Assembly: GCF_016464015.1 (NCBI RefSeq)
Contig: NZ_JACDXT010000047.1
Location: 1 to 35,745, forward strand
Origin: Psychrobacter sp. bablab_jr014
GTDB taxonomy: Bacteria > Pseudomonadota > Gammaproteobacteria > Pseudomonadales > Moraxellaceae
Direction of reading: 5' to 3'
Length of the DNA: 35,745 nucleotides
In this document: in pieces, positions 1-7,330 of the stretch
How positions within the stretch are numbered: position 1 is the stretch's first letter
How the letters are laid out: each line of letters opens with the position of its first letter
The notes under the pieces: model-generated
What the model was told of the DNA's origin: nothing
Database searches by the model: none
Seen by the model: the letters and a program-made list of their open reading frames with translations, nothing else
Translations under genes and position numbers: made by a program

Positions 1-89
1 GTGTACGAAATGTTTACGACGGGCATAAGTTTAGCATTATAGGACTAAAATCTATTTAAAGGATTTCCCTTGCGCCACTAAAATTGACA
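1..89. repeat. Terminal direct repeat, left copy
   Basis: These 89 bases are identical to the last 89 bases of the window. An exact odd-length overlap at both ends is what a de Bruijn assembler leaves on a closed circle, so the simplest reading is a circular contig of 35,656 bp. A real terminal redundancy of the molecule is the alternative. The repeat lies outside the inferred phage end at about 142 and includes the 5' part of a small hairpin element. Confidence 0.9.
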
Positions 90-128
90 TGCAATTTTTT
101 AACGTGGCTCAAGCCACCTGTGCGGTGG
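46..128 (+). repeat. Hairpin element, copy A
   Basis: This is a short structured element, related to one at 24158-24223. Hairpin 1 pairs AAATC (48-52) with GATTT (62-66). Hairpin 2 pairs GCCAC (74-78) with GTGGC (104-108) around an inner stem AAAATTG (80-86) with CAATTTT (92-98). A third hairpin pairs CCACC (114-118) with GGTGG (124-128). GTGGC can instead pair with GCCAC at 113-117, so two folds exclude each other. The linker CTATTTAAAGGATTTCCC and the following TTGCG are identical to the other copy. It may be a small non-autonomous mobile element or a structured RNA; I do not recognise the family. It lies outside the inferred phage end. Confidence 0.6.
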
Positions 129-141
129 ATAAGAGGAAAGA

Positions 142-360
142 TGTGAGTTAGTACTTTATATTGCACTAGGGGTATGTGGGACTATATGAGACAGAGCAAG
201 ACTAGGTGAGACAGAAGCCTTTAGTTATGGGGGCTGCATTAAGGTTGGGCGATAAGTTGAGAGTCTGTATCTAATTAGGCGGTTTATACTTTATTCTGCA
301 CTACCAATCTAGTGCAAATCAGGTTAGCAAGCATTTTGTACTTTATTCTGCACTAACCTG
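142..360 (+). other. Left phage end with three transposase-binding boxes (attL region)
   Basis: Three direct copies of the 17-base box TACTTTATTCTGCACTA occur at 152-168 (variant TACTTTATATTGCACTA), 287-303 and 339-355, plus an inverted half box TAGTGCA at 310-316. The same box is inverted three times at the other end of the element. The outermost TGT at 142 lies 27 bases from the far edge of the first box, the same distance as TTACA at 35604 on the right. This matches the L1, gap, L2, L3 plan and the terminal TG of Mu. CAGGTTAG (320-327) and CTAACCTG (353-360) form an inverted repeat around the third box. No gene is visible between 1 and 449. Confidence 0.75.
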
Positions 361-449
361 TTAATCCAATCATCCCCACATCAGGGGAAAAGTGCCATCA
401 TTAGCTATGGCATATATCATCCCGCTGGTTGCGGGAAATAAGCTCAGGC

Positions 450-668
450 TCAGTTAAAAAGTGCCATTGCTGTGCGCAGTAGTTCATTCGCATCAGCGGT
501 GGGGGTTTTAAGCTTAACTTTTTTGCCTGTGGCATCTGAGAGTGTAACGACTGTTTGCTCATTTGGCTGGACATGGCTGCTCAAAAGTGTGGCTATGTCC
601 TTTTTTTTTGCCTCCAGTTTACTGTCGTCATCACTACAACCGCTGTGACGCGGGAACTCTATTGTCAT
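450..668 (-). CDS. Small protein next to the repressor, function unknown
   Basis: The protein is 72 residues, reading toward the left phage end, downstream of the repressor on the same strand. I chose the ATG at 668 because AAAGGAG lies just upstream on the minus strand. The frame stays open upstream to 845, but that extension overlaps the repressor and is rich in Cys with no further start signal. It is a small soluble protein with a charged N-terminal half (SDDDSKLEAKKKD, residues 12-24) and no membrane segment. I do not recognise a family. Its position suggests cotranscription with the repressor in the lysogen, so a lysogeny-linked role is possible but unproven. Confidence 0.6.
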   Translation of the reverse strand: MTIEFPRHSGCSDDDSKLEAKKKDIATLLSSHVQPNEQTVVTLSDATGKKVKLKTPTADANELLRTAMALFN

Positions 669-765
669 ACGGACTCCTTTGTTGATTGGAGATTGTATGT
701 TACAAGACGCGCATAGCGATGAACAATAGTTTTTACGCAAAGTACGACAAACCTTGTCGCATTGT

Positions 766-1269
766 TTACACAGCAAGCTTGAGCATTGTTGTGATGCTGC
801 TGCTGGCATCAGGGCTTTTACATAGCAAGTCGTAAATGCTGACAATCAGTTCGGCTTTTTTATCATTGTCCATGCGCTTATTGTGCGCTGTCAGGTGGTC
901 TTCTACGATCGTAAGCGCTTCGATCATCATTGCCATATCGACACCGTCAGTATCTGCTACCGTTAAGCTTTGCGCTGCCTGTGCGGGTTCTTGCGCCACT
1001 TTCAAGCCATTAGCACTGTAAGGCTCACCCACTCCCTTATGTATCCAGTCGACGTTTGCACCTGTAGCGTCGGCTATTTTTTTGGCTGTGGCTTTATGAA
1101 TACTGGTGCTGCCCTTTGTCCAGATGCTATGAAAGGTTGATTTACCTAACCCTACACGCGTTGCAAAGGAAAACGGTTGCTCCTTCTCTTCTGCGGTCAT
1201 GAGCTGGTATAGCCGTTTTTTTAACAATGTGTCTAGTTCCATATTATTTGATACTGATTCGGAACTCAT
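766..1269 (-). CDS. Phage repressor, Mu c-like HTH protein
   Basis: This is a protein of 167 residues, transcribed leftward and divergent from ner and transposase, which is the position of the Mu c repressor. Residues 30-62 (PFSFATRVGLGKSTFHSIWT onward, then TAKKIADATG) read as a helix-turn-helix of the XRE/Cro or CI type. VDWIHKGVGEP near 73-83 is the conserved turn often seen after such domains in phage repressors. The C-terminal half (residues 110-160) is helical and probably mediates dimerisation; there is no Ser-Lys peptidase motif, so SOS-type self-cleavage is not expected. The ATG at 1269 has GGGAGGG upstream. Codons near the start contain CTGATTCGGAACT, repeated before ner, which suggests that the repressor or Ner binds inside this gene. 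Confidence 0.8.
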   Translation of the reverse strand: MSSESVSNNMELDTLLKKRLYQLMTAEEKEQPFSFATRVGLGKSTFHSIWTKGSTSIHKATAKKIADATGANVDWIHKGVGEPYSANGLKVAQEPAQAAQSLTVADTDGVDMAMMIEALTIVEDHLTAHNKRMDNDKKAELIVSIYDLLCKSPDASSSITTMLKLAV

Positions 1270-1479
1270 GCCAAACCCTCCCTTTAAAGTGCCATATTTC
1301 TAAATTATTGAAACCATTGAATAAATAAAATATCTTTAAAAATAGTTCATATTTTTAATATTGAACTGTTTACATCGAACCTTTTATGAACTAATATGTT
1401 TACAAGTTGATTTATCGAACTCTAAATCAAACCTATTAAAAATAAATCAGCGGTGCTGATTCGGAACTGGGGTTATCAC
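1270..1479. promoter_or_regulatory. Divergent control region with operator array
   Basis: This very AT-rich gap separates repressor and ner. GAAC half-sites recur: AGTTCA (1344-1349) inverted to TGAACT (1362-1367), then CGAACC (1376-1381), TGAACT (1387-1392) and CGAACT (1416-1421). CTGATTCGGAACT occurs at 1254-1266 and again at 1456-1468, bracketing the whole region. The half-sites surround and overlap the early promoter, as expected for repressor and Ner operators. By analogy with Mu this stretch could also act as the internal enhancer for transposition. Confidence 0.65.
1369..1397 (+). promoter_or_regulatory. Early promoter candidate (sigma-70 type)
   Basis: TTTACA (1369-1374), a 17-base spacer and TAATAT (1392-1397) form a good promoter reading into ner and the transposase genes. 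One GAAC half-site lies in the spacer, one overlaps the -10 and one lies just upstream of the -35, so binding there would shut it off. A second TTTACA at 1399-1404 has a poorer -10 (CTAAAT, 1422-1427). Confidence 0.55.
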
Positions 1480-1797
1480 ATGTTGAGCTTTGAGCAATAC
1501 CCATTATTCAATACGTTAGAGCGACAGCCTGATGGCAGCTGGCATCCTGAGGATATTAAGTCTGCTATCCATAAGAGTGGCGTGACTTTGGCGGAACTAT
1601 GCGAACAGATGGATGTAGACAGTCGCGCCGCTAGTAAAGCCTTAGTTCAGCCGTTTACGAAAGGCGAACTTGCTATCGCTAAATATCTTAATGTCCCTGT
1701 GCAATTACTATTCCCAACGCGATGGACAGTAGATAAAAAGCGCGTTAGACCAAGGTATGCCGCTAAATATACCACGGTTGCGGAGCTGTTGTCATGA
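1480..1797 (+). CDS. ner: Ner-like early regulator
   Basis: The protein is 105 residues when started at the ATG at 1480, which has GGGG about ten bases upstream. A GTG at 1453 would add nine residues but lacks a ribosome site. The block SWHPEDIKSAIHKSGVTLAE, followed by LCEQMDVDSRAASKAL and FTKGELAIAKYLNVPVQLLFPTRW, is the Ner/Nlp signature: a small lambda-repressor-like domain ending in a P-x-R-(W/Y) element. Ner in Mu binds between the divergent promoters and turns down both repressor and early transcription. It is first in the early operon and its stop overlaps the transposase start by four bases (ATGA). It has an N-terminal extension of about 20 residues relative to Mu Ner. Confidence 0.85.
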   Translation: MLSFEQYPLFNTLERQPDGSWHPEDIKSAIHKSGVTLAELCEQMDVDSRAASKALVQPFTKGELAIAKYLNVPVQLLFPTRWTVDKKRVRPRYAAKYTTVAELLS

Positions 1798-4079
1798 AAA
1801 ACCAGTTCACTATGACAGAAATTATGAACTTTGAACTATCAGAGTTACCAAAATCACGCCGTGGCTTAGATAAATATGCAAAAAGTAATAAATGGGCGTT
1901 TGTAGAAGTACCTAGTTCGGGTCGCGGTGGTGTGCGCCGTGAATATATTTTGCCCGACGTGTTATTCGAACAGGTAAAACTGCAAGCGCTATCAAAAATC
2001 GCAGAAGCGGCGGAAGTCAATGAGGTGGCTTTAGCCAAAGCCACTAAGTCCGAACTGACCACCACCACTACACCTGTGTCGAAATCAGCGGCTACGCTTG
2101 CCGATTGGCAGCGGGACTGCGGTATTGCACGCGTCGCTATCGTGCGTCATGTGCTAGAGCTTGCAGCCTTAGCAGGCAAAACCAAAGCGGTAGAAGGCTT
2201 TGCGAAAGCCAGCAAAGAAGCCCGACTTGATGATGCACTGACCGCGACACTGAAACGCGCCAATGCTAAAAGCGGTAAAGATGGCAAGGCAACCGTAAGC
2301 CGCCGCACCCTCTTTGATTGGGTAAAAACCTTTGAAGCAGCAGTCGCTATCGAGAGCGCCAGCGCGGTGGCAGAGCTTGCGCCTAAAGCGCGCACAACAG
2401 AGCTGCCCGAATGGGCGGGTATCTTGTTAAAGCTGTGGGCTGATCCCGCCAAGCCTGAACTGGCGGAGGTCATGCGCCGCTTAGAAGCCGCGCTAAAAGA
2501 CAGTGCTATGACAGCGCCGAGCTACCATCAAGCGCGGTACTTTTTAGAGCATACGCTGGGCAATGTCGAGCGTGAGCGCGGACGCATGGGCAGTCGTGAG
2601 ATTAAGAACATCAAGCCTTTTGTGCGCCGTGATACCACTGTTTTGCTGCCATCTGATGTATACACGGCAGACGGGCACACGTTTGATGCAGAAGTCGCGC
2701 ACCCTGAAACGGGCAAACCCTTTAGACCTGAAATCACCACGGTGATGGATGTATGCACACGAATGGTGGTCGGCTATAGCGTTGACTTAGCAGAAAGCGG
2801 TCTTGCTGTCCTTGACGCTATATCCAGCGCGGCGAGCAGCTATGGCATCCCTGCAATATTTTATGTCGATAACGGGTCGGGCTATAAAAACGCGATGATG
2901 AAAGATGAATCGACGGGTCTTATGACGCGGATGGGTACAGAGGTCAGACACTCTATCGCGTATAACTCACAAGCGCGCGGCATGATTGAGCGGGTACATC
3001 AAACGATATGGATACGCCTTGCTAAAAAGCTGCCGACCTACATGGGGGCGGATATGGACAGCCAAGCACGGCAAGCGGTGTTTAAACGCACACGCAAAGA
3101 TATTAAAGCTTTTGGCGAGTCTAAGTCGTTGATCGGTTGGGATATGTTTTTGCAAGCGGCGGCGCAAGCAGTTATTGACTATAACAATGAGCCGCACAGC
3201 GGCCTGCCCCGCCGCCAAAACAGAACGCTGGGACGGCGTGTGAACTTAACCCCGCAGCAAATGTGGGACGAACAAACCGCCGCAATGAATAAAGCTGGTA
3301 CAGCGCTGGTGCTGGTTTCTGATGCTGAGCGTGACGACCTGTACCGTCCGTATGTGCAGCGTAAATGCCTGCGCGGTGAGATCAATTTGTTTGGTAATAA
3401 GTATTTTAGCCGTGAGCTTGAGCAGTATCACGGGGAGACGATGCTGGTGGGCTATGACATTCACGATGGCTCGAAAGTTTGGGTGCGCGATATGAGCCAG
3501 CGACTTGTTTGCGTTGCTGAATTTGAGGCCAACAAAAAAGGCTACTTTGCCCAGTCTGCTGTCGATGATGCACGGGAGAAGCGCGCAATCGGACAGGTCA
3601 AACGTGCGCAAGTACATGTGGACAATGCGCTAGAGAATATGCGGCCACAGCGCGTGCTCGAGCACGTACAGAATCAGATGATGCCAACGGCTGATATTGA
3701 GCGGGCGCAAGCGCGGTTAAATGCCAGCCTTGCAGAGATTGAAGACGCGCAGCTGATAGAGCCGAACGTGTCAATGCAGGCGGCATTTGAACGCCTAAAC
3801 AGTCTAAACATTGAGGACAAAACACAGCAGGCACAAGCGCCGATAACACAGGCGCAGAAGCCAAAAGTAGCCTCAAGTGGGCAGTCTGAGCAGGACGCAA
3901 AATTTGAGCGCTGGCTGTCGCTAGATGCTCAGGTGAAAGCAGGTAACGCGCTGGAGGCGGCGGATACGGACTTTTACGAGCTGTACCCTGAATCTAAGAT
4001 TTTCAAGATAAAGGTGCGTGAATATAGTGACGCTCATGAAGCTGAGCATGGCACGCGACCATTTTTTAAGTGGGGCTAA
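1794..4079 (+). CDS. A: Mu-type DDE transposase (gpA)
   Basis: This 761-residue protein catalyses DNA strand transfer for integration and replicative transposition. The N-terminal part (residues 10-60, with SSGRGGVRREY) matches the DNA-binding region that recognises the operator/enhancer in MuA. Residues 100-260 would bind the end boxes. The catalytic RNase H-like core shows D293 (TADGH), D359 (YVDNGSGYKN) and E399 (NSQARGMIERVHQT); spacing is 65 then 39, a shorter D-E gap than in MuA. Residues 490-570 fit the beta-barrel that follows the core in MuA. The C-terminal tail after about 590 is helical and charged, as expected for contacts with the B ATPase. GGAG lies nine bases before the ATG. 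Confidence 0.95.
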   Translation: MKNQFTMTEIMNFELSELPKSRRGLDKYAKSNKWAFVEVPSSGRGGVRREYILPDVLFEQVKLQALSKIAEAAEVNEVALAKATKSELTTTTTPVSKSAATLADWQRDCGIARVAIVRHVLELAALAGKTKAVEGFAKASKEARLDDALTATLKRANAKSGKDGKATVSRRTLFDWVKTFEAAVAIESASAVAELAPKARTTELPEWAGILLKLWADPAKPELAEVMRRLEAALKDSAMTAPSYHQARYFLEHTLGNVERERGRMGSREIKNIKPFVRRDTTVLLPSDVYTADGHTFDAEVAHPETGKPFRPEITTVMDVCTRMVVGYSVDLAESGLAVLDAISSAASSYGIPAIFYVDNGSGYKNAMMKDESTGLMTRMGTEVRHSIAYNSQARGMIERVHQTIWIRLAKKLPTYMGADMDSQARQAVFKRTRKDIKAFGESKSLIGWDMFLQAAAQAVIDYNNEPHSGLPRRQNRTLGRRVNLTPQQMWDEQTAAMNKAGTALVLVSDAERDDLYRPYVQRKCLRGEINLFGNKYFSRELEQYHGETMLVGYDIHDGSKVWVRDMSQRLVCVAEFEANKKGYFAQSAVDDAREKRAIGQVKRAQVHVDNALENMRPQRVLEHVQNQMMPTADIERAQARLNASLAEIEDAQLIEPNVSMQAAFERLNSLNIEDKTQQAQAPITQAQKPKVASSGQSEQDAKFERWLSLDAQVKAGNALEAADTDFYELYPESKIFKIKVREYSDAHEAEHGTRPFFKWG

Positions 4080-4094
4080 GCCCTAAGCAAAGGC

Positions 4095-4122
4095 GACGCC
4101 AGTCATTGCAGTGACTGACGTC
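4095..4122 (+). other. Hairpin between A and B
   Basis: GACG-C-CAGTCA (4095-4105) pairs with TGACTG-A-CGTC (4112-4122) around a 6-base loop, one mismatch inside a ten-pair stem. No T-run follows, so it is unlikely to be a simple terminator. It sits 39 bases before the start of the B-like gene and could stabilise or process the transcript, or be a protein site. Confidence 0.5.
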
Positions 4123-4161
4123 TAATCAAGTAACGCATACTCAATCATAGGAGAGTAAATC

Positions 4162-4926
4162 ATGCGTGATAACTATAGCAATGTCAATACAGCGCCCGCG
4201 CACGGGGTGGCACAAGTCACGAACGTCGCGGTGTGCTTCGAGGCTGTCGAGCGTATACAAAGCCGACACCCAAGCTTACCAGGAATAGGCGTTTTTTATG
4301 GGCGCTCAGGTGACGGTAAGTCAGTCGCTGCAAGCTATATCGCGGTACGCACCAATGCGTATTACGTGCAAGCGACCAGCGTGGCTACTAAAAAAAGCTT
4401 TTTAGACTCAGTATTGCGTGAAATGAGCATCCCCGCTGCTAAAAATGCTAGCGATATGCTGGGGCAAATCGCAGAGGAACTGGCGAAATCAGGTCGACCG
4501 CTCATCATTGATGAATTTGACCATCTTGCGGTGTCAGCGGGCAAAGTCGAGATGATACGCGACATTTACGAGTCGTCTCAAGGCAGCATTCTTATCATTG
4601 GTGAAGAGCGGCTACCTAAAAAGCTTGAACGCTGGGAGCGCTTTCATGGTCGTGTTCATTCATGGGTGCCAGCGCAGCCTGTAACTGTCGCTGATGCCGC
4701 GCTACTAGCGCCTATCTATGCGCCGAAAGTCGCCATTGATACCGAGGTACTGACAGAGCTGGTCGGCGCTGTGCGTAACTCAACGCGCCGAACTTGCACC
4801 AACCTAGAGATGCTGGGACAGCGTGCCCTAGAGAACGGTATGCGCTCGGTCACGATGGCTGATGTGCAAAAGTTGCTACCGCAAGGATTCGTGACAGGCC
4901 AGTCTCCTAAACCCCGCTCATTCTAA
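4162..4926 (+). CDS. B: Mu B-like AAA+ ATPase, transposition target selector
   Basis: This 254-residue ATPase is of the MuB/TniB type. Walker A is GRSGDGKS (residues 47-54) and Walker B is LIIDEFD (114-120). A sensor-like strand ILIIGEERLPKKL (143-155) and the RWERFHGRV stretch with candidate arginine fingers follow. MuB binds DNA as an ATP-dependent filament, stimulates the transposase and gives target immunity. This protein is shorter than MuB (312 residues) and seems to lack its N-terminal helix-turn-helix. The start has AGGAGAG upstream. Its place directly after the transposase is the standard A-B order. Confidence 0.9.
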   Translation: MRDNYSNVNTAPAHGVAQVTNVAVCFEAVERIQSRHPSLPGIGVFYGRSGDGKSVAASYIAVRTNAYYVQATSVATKKSFLDSVLREMSIPAAKNASDMLGQIAEELAKSGRPLIIDEFDHLAVSAGKVEMIRDIYESSQGSILIIGEERLPKKLERWERFHGRVHSWVPAQPVTVADAALLAPIYAPKVAIDTEVLTELVGAVRNSTRRTCTNLEMLGQRALENGMRSVTMADVQKLLPQGFVTGQSPKPRSF

Positions 4927-4939
4927 TAAGGATATTTTT

Positions 4940-5659
4940 ATGTGTTGTTGTCAAAATTCAAATGAAAGTGACTGTATGACAGTAAATCCAAACCCCCTAC
5001 TCGCTACGCGCACAGATATTGTGCGTAGCGACTATGAAAAACTGTGGGATATGCTACGCACGGCAGAAGATGGCGTCATCATCAGCGATGTGGCGCGTAC
5101 TATCCCCACAATCAACTACGATAAAGCCAAAGCATGGCTAAGCGCGCTAATGTGCGCTGGCTATGTCTCACGCGAACAAATCAAGCTAACGCGTAAATTG
5201 CCTACTTATCGCTATCTATTGACCCGCGACATTGGTCAAACCCCGCCACGTATCGACGCAAAAGGCGCGCCAAAGCCTGTGTCGGTTGGTGAGGCTGTGT
5301 GGCGTACGATACGCATTATTAAAACCTTTAATGCCAATCAGGTCATCGCTAGCGGCTCAACGCCTGAACGCCCGTTAAATAGTGCCAGTGTACGGCAGTA
5401 CCTAAAAGAATTATATAACGCAGGGTATCTACAAATACGCCAAGCAGGACAAGCCAAGCAACTTGCTGTCTATCAGCTGCTACACAACACGGGACCAAAA
5501 GCGCCTGAAATCCAGCGCGGCAAAAAAGTGTATGACGCCAATCTTGGCATGATCGTGTATGACCCCGAAAAACCGCTACCACCGTCGCATGAGGCGGAAA
5601 AAAACAACTCTGAACAAGCCAAAAAAGCTAAAAAAGGAGCGCGTTATGACCGAGGTTGA
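4940..5659 (+). CDS. Early protein with two winged-helix-like segments
   Basis: The protein has 239 residues; I cannot name its family. Residues 30-95 (DYEKLWDMLRTAEDGVIISD onward, AKAWLSALMCAGYVSRE) and residues 118-185 (VWRTIRIIKTFNANQVI, SVRQYLKELYNAGYLQIRQ) each have the helix-helix-helix-strand pattern of winged helices, so a DNA-binding role in early replication or transposition is plausible. The C-terminal tail is Lys-rich and low complexity. The start at 4940 has AAGGA eight bases upstream; an internal ATG at 4976 has no better signal. The first four residues are MCCC, an odd Cys cluster. Genes of this sort follow A-B in other Mu-like phages. Confidence 0.65.
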   Translation: MCCCQNSNESDCMTVNPNPLLATRTDIVRSDYEKLWDMLRTAEDGVIISDVARTIPTINYDKAKAWLSALMCAGYVSREQIKLTRKLPTYRYLLTRDIGQTPPRIDAKGAPKPVSVGEAVWRTIRIIKTFNANQVIASGSTPERPLNSASVRQYLKELYNAGYLQIRQAGQAKQLAVYQLLHNTGPKAPEIQRGKKVYDANLGMIVYDPEKPLPPSHEAEKNNSEQAKKAKKGARYDRG

Positions 5660-5849
5660 GCAATATTTACACAAGCAGCACGCAGAACAGGCGCTTAAAC
5701 GGCTGCCAAAATTTGAACAAAACACGCTTACCCGACTGAAACGCACCGAAGCGGATATTAGGGCAATACATGCCATGTCTGTATGGCTCATTATTGCGAT
5801 TGTGGTTTTAGCGGTAGCGCTATTGGGGGTACTGATATGGAAATTATAA
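5646..5849 (+). CDS. Small C-terminally anchored membrane protein
   Basis: The protein is 67 residues. A charged amphipathic N-terminal part (residues 1-43) is followed by a single strong membrane helix, AMSVWLIIAIVVLAVALLGV (residues 43-62), ending in IWKL. The ATG at 5646 is chosen because AAAGGAG lies just upstream; the frame is open further upstream inside the previous gene but without a start signal. It overlaps the genes on both sides, so translation is probably coupled. The function is unknown; early phage membrane proteins of this size can alter the host envelope or exclude superinfecting phage, but nothing here proves that. Confidence 0.7.
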   Translation: MTEVEQYLHKQHAEQALKRLPKFEQNTLTRLKRTEADIRAIHAMSVWLIIAIVVLAVALLGVLIWKL

Positions 5850-6238
5850 CCACTGTACAAATCAGTGCAGACAATCAAAGCGACTGGGAACATTACCCCG
5901 TCACCCTAGAAAATTGGGTCGCCGCCTGTCATGAAGAAAAAAAGAAAAAAGACATTTCTTACGCTGAGATTGCCCGCCGTCTTGGCTATGCGCGCCCTAG
6001 CCTGTCGCTTGCACTGTCGGGCAACTATACAGGCAGCACGGACAAAATCGCGGCTGCGTATGTGAGCTATAGAACACAGGTGGTCTGCCCTTACCTTGGT
6101 GAGACCGTCAGTCGTGGCTACTGCGTAGAACACGCGCTAAGCGCTGCACCCACCCATAATCCCGCCGCCCTGCGCCACTGGCGCGCGTGCCAAGGGTGCG
6201 AGCATAAACCTGATGAGGGTGGTAACTGTGGTAAGTAG
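5837..6238 (+). CDS. HTH protein with a four-cysteine C-terminal motif
   Basis: The protein is 133 residues from the ATG at 5837 (GGGGGT seven bases upstream), overlapping the preceding gene. Residues 38-63 (KDISYAEIARRLGYARPSLS onward) form a helix-turn-helix. The C-terminal part has C84, C96, C118 and C121 in the pattern CPYLG...GYC...HWRACQGC, a likely zinc site or iron-sulphur site. The ending NPAALRHWRACQGC recurs in early proteins of Mu-like phages. It probably binds DNA as an early regulator or replication accessory; the exact role is unknown. Confidence 0.7.
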   Translation: MEIITTVQISADNQSDWEHYPVTLENWVAACHEEKKKKDISYAEIARRLGYARPSLSLALSGNYTGSTDKIAAAYVSYRTQVVCPYLGETVSRGYCVEHALSAAPTHNPAALRHWRACQGCEHKPDEGGNCGK

Positions 6239-6288
6239 ACGGACAGCCCGCCCACGCTGAATTAACGACAAACAAAAAGGACTAAACC

Positions 6289-6915
6289 ATGAGTAATCAA
6301 ACCCAAACTACCCAAGTACCCGCAGGCTATGTGCAAAATGCTAAGGGTCATTTAATCCCTATCGACAAGGTCAAACCCGTCGATAAGCTGCGCGATGAGC
6401 AAGTAAAGTCGATGGTTGATGCTGCAAAAGCGCTGCATCAAAACATGCAAGAGACAAAGCGCACGCTGTTTGCCGCCTTTAACGACTTTGTAGCGTTGTC
6501 GGCTCAAGAGTACAAAGTAACTCTAGGTGGTAAGAAAGGCAATACAACGCTGCTCAGTTATGATGGTAAGTATAAGGTGCAGCTGGCAATATCTGAAAAT
6601 ATCGTCTTTGATGAGCGGTTACAAGTCGCAAAAAAACTGATTGACGAGTGTCTGACCGATTGGACACAGGGCAGTAATGACAATATTAAGGCGTTGATTA
6701 ATCAAGCATTTCAAGTGGATAAAGAGGGAAAAATCAGTACGCACCGCGTGCTTAGTCTGCGCTCATTAGACATTAGTGACACAAAATGGCTGCGTGCTAT
6801 GGAAGCTATCAGCGATGCGGTACAGGTCACGGATACCAAAGAGTACATCCGCTTTTATGAGCGCGACGACGCTGGCGCTTATCATCAAATTGCGCTTGAT
6901 TTTAGTAATGTGTAG
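6289..6915 (+). CDS. DUF3164 family early protein
   Basis: The protein is 208 residues and resembles the DUF3164 family found in early regions of Mu-like and other phages (sometimes mislabelled as a sulfate transporter). Visible features are the N-terminal VPAGYVQNAKGHLIPIDKVK, which is the family's usual opening, a long helical centre (40-80), a beta-rich segment around KGNTTLLSYDGKYKVQLAIS, and a helical C-terminal half. There is no membrane segment and no nuclease motif. AAAAGGA lies upstream of the ATG. The biochemical function is not known; its place between the HTH/Cys protein and HU suggests DNA transactions during replication. Confidence 0.8.
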   Translation: MSNQTQTTQVPAGYVQNAKGHLIPIDKVKPVDKLRDEQVKSMVDAAKALHQNMQETKRTLFAAFNDFVALSAQEYKVTLGGKKGNTTLLSYDGKYKVQLAISENIVFDERLQVAKKLIDECLTDWTQGSNDNIKALINQAFQVDKEGKISTHRVLSLRSLDISDTKWLRAMEAISDAVQVTDTKEYIRFYERDDAGAYHQIALDFSNV

Positions 6916-7006
6916 AAGCTTCTAAATCTATTGTCCAGCAAAAACCGTGGGTTACGCAGCTGCTAGCCTACGCTATTAAACCAAACAACATCAAAAGGAT
7001 AAAACC

Positions 7007-7279
7007 ATGAACAAGCAAGAATTAATCAAAGCCATTGCCGCCGACGCAGGCGTAACACAGACCGCCGCTACTGCTATGCTTAAATCATTTGAGCACAACG
7101 TCAGCAAAGCTTTGGCTGCTGGCGATGAAGTAAGACTGATCGGCTTTGGTACGTTTAAAGCCGTACCACGCGCGGCACGTGATGGGCGCAATCCAAAAAC
7201 AGGTGAGCCATTATTGATACCCGCAACTAATGTACCCCGCTTTGCAGCGGGTAAGACGCTGAAAGATGCGGTGAATTAA
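7007..7279 (+). CDS. HU-family DNA-bending protein
   Basis: The protein is 90 residues and full length for HU/IHF. It opens MNKQELIKAIAADAG, has the hallmark GFGTFKAVPRAARDGRNPKT (residues 46-65), the DNA-contacting arm around GEPLLIPATNVPRF and the closing GKTLKDAVN. Mu uses host HU and IHF to assemble the transpososome; this phage supplies its own copy, which could make end synapsis independent of the host pool. The start has AAAAGGAT upstream. A 26-base stretch of its leader (6976-7001) is nearly identical to the end of the gp37-like gene at 22514-22539. A strong terminator closes the operon after it. Confidence 0.95.
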   Translation: MNKQELIKAIAADAGVTQTAATAMLKSFEHNVSKALAAGDEVRLIGFGTFKAVPRAARDGRNPKTGEPLLIPATNVPRFAAGKTLKDAVN

Positions 7280-7296
7280 GTTTAAGAGAGATAAAT

Positions 7297-7329
7297 AAAA
7301 AAGCCCATTTCTAGCAAATGGGCTTTTTT
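7297..7329. terminator. Bidirectional intrinsic terminator
   Basis: A perfect 14-base inverted repeat, AAAAAAGCCCATTT and AAATGGGCTTTTTT, surrounds a 5-base loop, with T-runs in both directions. It ends the early operon on the plus strand and the GHKL-nuclease gene on the minus strand, which stops two bases away. Confidence 0.92.
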
Positions 7330-7330
7330 A

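Noticed and set aside
421..435. CCCGC/GCGGG hairpin as a terminator for the leftward repressor operon
   Set aside because: Only five pairs and no T-run on the minus strand.
669..845. N-terminal extension of the 72-residue leftward gene
   Set aside because: It overlaps the repressor gene, is Cys-rich and has no ribosome site, while the internal ATG at 668 has AAAGGAG.
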